From a virus: DNA of 21,389 nt. Positions 20,442 through 21,389 of the stretch are shown here, piece by piece. Made by a program: the position numbers and the translations under genes. The notes under the pieces are model-generated. The model was not told the DNA's origin. It made no database searches and saw only the letters and a program-made list of their open reading frames with translations. The first letter of the stretch is position 1, and every line of letters starts with the position of its first letter. The DNA lies in the IMG/VR virus record IMGVR_UViG_3300032677_000191, positions 1 to 21,389 of that record; one strand, 5' to 3'.

Positions 20442-20840
20442 ATGGCTATAGCGCCCATGCCAATGCCCGGCAATCCACCTGCCCCCGGTCTTCCAGGTGC
20501 AACACCACCCATCGGTGGTGCAGGTCCGGCCACTATGCCCGGTCCAATGGCCGGTTCTGGTCAGCAAGGAATGGCAGCTCTTAAAGTGGGTCTTGAGTCG
20601 CTTCAAAAAGCACTCCCCCAGCTACCAATGGGTTCAGCACTTCACCAAGCTGTTTTGAAAGCTGTTGCCGATATTGGCAAGCACTTGGAAAAAGAGGGTG
20701 GTGGAGCTGGCGACCAAATGGGAGCCATTCAGCAGCTAATGGAATTAGCACGAGCAGCTAAGACTCAGCCTAATATGGCTGGTATGATGCCGGGTGGAGC
20801 AGGAGCCCCACCCCCACCAACTCCGCCAATGGGCGCATAG
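20442..20840 (+). CDS. Pro/Gly/Met-rich structural-module protein
   Basis: 132 aa. The first 40 and last 25 residues are low-complexity Pro, Gly, Met and Ala; the centre is helical (LKVGLESLQKALPQL, HQAVLKAVADIGKHLEKE, IQQLMELARAAK). I associate such proteins with genes adjoining portals of this type in other phages, where they are probably virion or assembly components. No catalytic motif. AAAGAGTAGAGA lies upstream. Confidence 0.65.
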   Translation: MAIAPMPMPGNPPAPGLPGATPPIGGAGPATMPGPMAGSGQQGMAALKVGLESLQKALPQLPMGSALHQAVLKAVADIGKHLEKEGGGAGDQMGAIQQLMELARAAKTQPNMAGMMPGGAGAPPPPTPPMGA

Positions 20841-20849
20841 GAGAAGAAT

Positions 20850-21068
20850 ATGCCACAGGGTAAAGTTCCAGTCGCTTACGTTAATGACGTTAAAGAAGAC
20901 GACAAAATCATGCACTATGTCGATTTCCCTGTTATGGGCATCGGCGCTCGCAAATCCGGCCTTCCTTCAGACGGCACGAACCATATCAACAGCCTTGAGC
21001 ATGTTGGCACTGACGCTTCACGCGGCAAAGGTAAAAATGGTTCAACAGCTCCAAAGGGACGCGAATAA
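20850..21068 (+). CDS. 72-aa phage protein between portal and scaffold genes
   Basis: ATG 20850 has AGGAGAA ideally placed. The sequence (MPQGKVPVAYVNDVKEDD, then VDFPVMGIGARKSGLPSD) has no catalytic motif I know; the C-terminus is Gly/Lys-rich and likely disordered. Tight spacing to both neighbours supports a shared late transcript. Confidence 0.65.
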   Translation: MPQGKVPVAYVNDVKEDDKIMHYVDFPVMGIGARKSGLPSDGTNHINSLEHVGTDASRGKGKNGSTAPKGRE

Positions 21069-21071
21069 TCC

Positions 21072-21389
21072 ATGTCAATGACCCCCGATCAAATCGCTTT
21101 ATACCGTTCCAAAGAGCTTGTTGACGCTCTCTGGAATGACGGCGAAGTTGGTAAGAAAATCCAGCAAGCCGCTAAGGCAAAATGGAATGACATTAGGACA
21201 ACCGAGGACGTTGTTTCCCCGATTGTTGAGCCACATTTAAATAAACTCAAGCAAATGGAAGAGAAGTATGAAAAACTTCTCGAAGAGCGTCTTGAGGAGA
21301 AACGCGTTGCTGAAGACGAGCGCGTAAAGTTAAAACTTGAAGAGCAACTCGAGAAAGCTCGGCGTGACTATAATCTGACTGAAGAAGGC
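21072..21389 (+). CDS. Probable capsid scaffolding protein, 3' end missing
   Basis: 106 codons are visible before the window ends. After MSMTPDQIALYRSKELVDAL and a segment VVSPIVEPHLNKLKQMEE there is a long charged coiled coil (about residues 60-106, alternating Glu, Lys and Arg). Acidic, coiled-coil proteins just downstream of portal genes are usually scaffolds, and the major capsid gene would be expected next. Identity is inferred from composition and position. Confidence 0.6.
   Translation, partial: MSMTPDQIALYRSKELVDALWNDGEVGKKIQQAAKAKWNDIRTTEDVVSPIVEPHLNKLKQMEEKYEKLLEERLEEKRVAEDERVKLKLEEQLEKARRDYNLTEEG

Overview
The window is a stretch of a tailed double-stranded DNA phage genome. It could in principle be a resident prophage, but I see no integrase of the usual kind, no attachment site and no host gene. 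The assignment rests on a large terminase, a portal protein, a family A phage DNA polymerase, a primase-helicase, a DUF2815 ssDNA-binding protein and many tightly packed small genes. The host is probably an alphaproteobacterium: the phage carries homologues of GapR (DUF2312) and GcrA, two cell-cycle chromatin or transcription factors typical of that class, next to a DNA methyltransferase.

Layout. 1-5960 (+): early and replication genes. These are the ssDNA-binding protein (5' end missing), the GapR-like, GcrA-like and methyltransferase trio, a DUF6378 protein, a run of small phage genes (one with an (AAT)n microsatellite and a broken paralogue beside it), a DUF2061 membrane protein, and family A DNA polymerase with its exonuclease domain, closed by a small ribbon-helix-helix-like protein and a hairpin terminator. 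6025-8231 (+): a possible leader peptide and the prim-pol/RepA-like primase-helicase. 8142-8990: no convincing gene downstream of it, but a dense set of repeats. There are ten exact copies of AACTGGGGCA in both orientations, a 20-nt palindrome, copies of GACA-N3-TGTC, and three tandem arrays (16-mer, 8-mer, 9-mer); this is the best candidate for the replication origin.

9026-11728 (-): an accessory operon on the opposite strand with its own promoter and terminator. It holds a 32-aa membrane microprotein, a 476-aa Cys-rich protein, a 320-aa M20/M28-type metallopeptidase and a 43-aa membrane microprotein. This block is strikingly rich in GANTC (about 17 per kb by hand count, against about 1 per kb in the polymerase and primase genes), and one GANTC overlaps the -10 of its predicted promoter. 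Because GcrA reads methylated GANTC in alphaproteobacteria, this may be a methylation-timed unit; that link is inference. 11847-12953: a DUF1376-like gene and a mostly empty, repeat-containing stretch. 12960-15529 (+): a serine recombinase, small phage proteins, and an Fe(II)/2-oxoglutarate hydroxylase of the Asp/Asn hydroxylase type.

15526-21389: packaging and head genes. Terminase and two followers read (+); the portal reads (-), converging on them at a shared bidirectional terminator. Divergent from the portal, a (+) unit begins with two tiny basic peptides, a Pro/Gly-rich protein, a 72-aa protein and the start of a coiled-coil protein that is probably the scaffold. A single 23-nt palindrome sits in the divergent portal promoter region.
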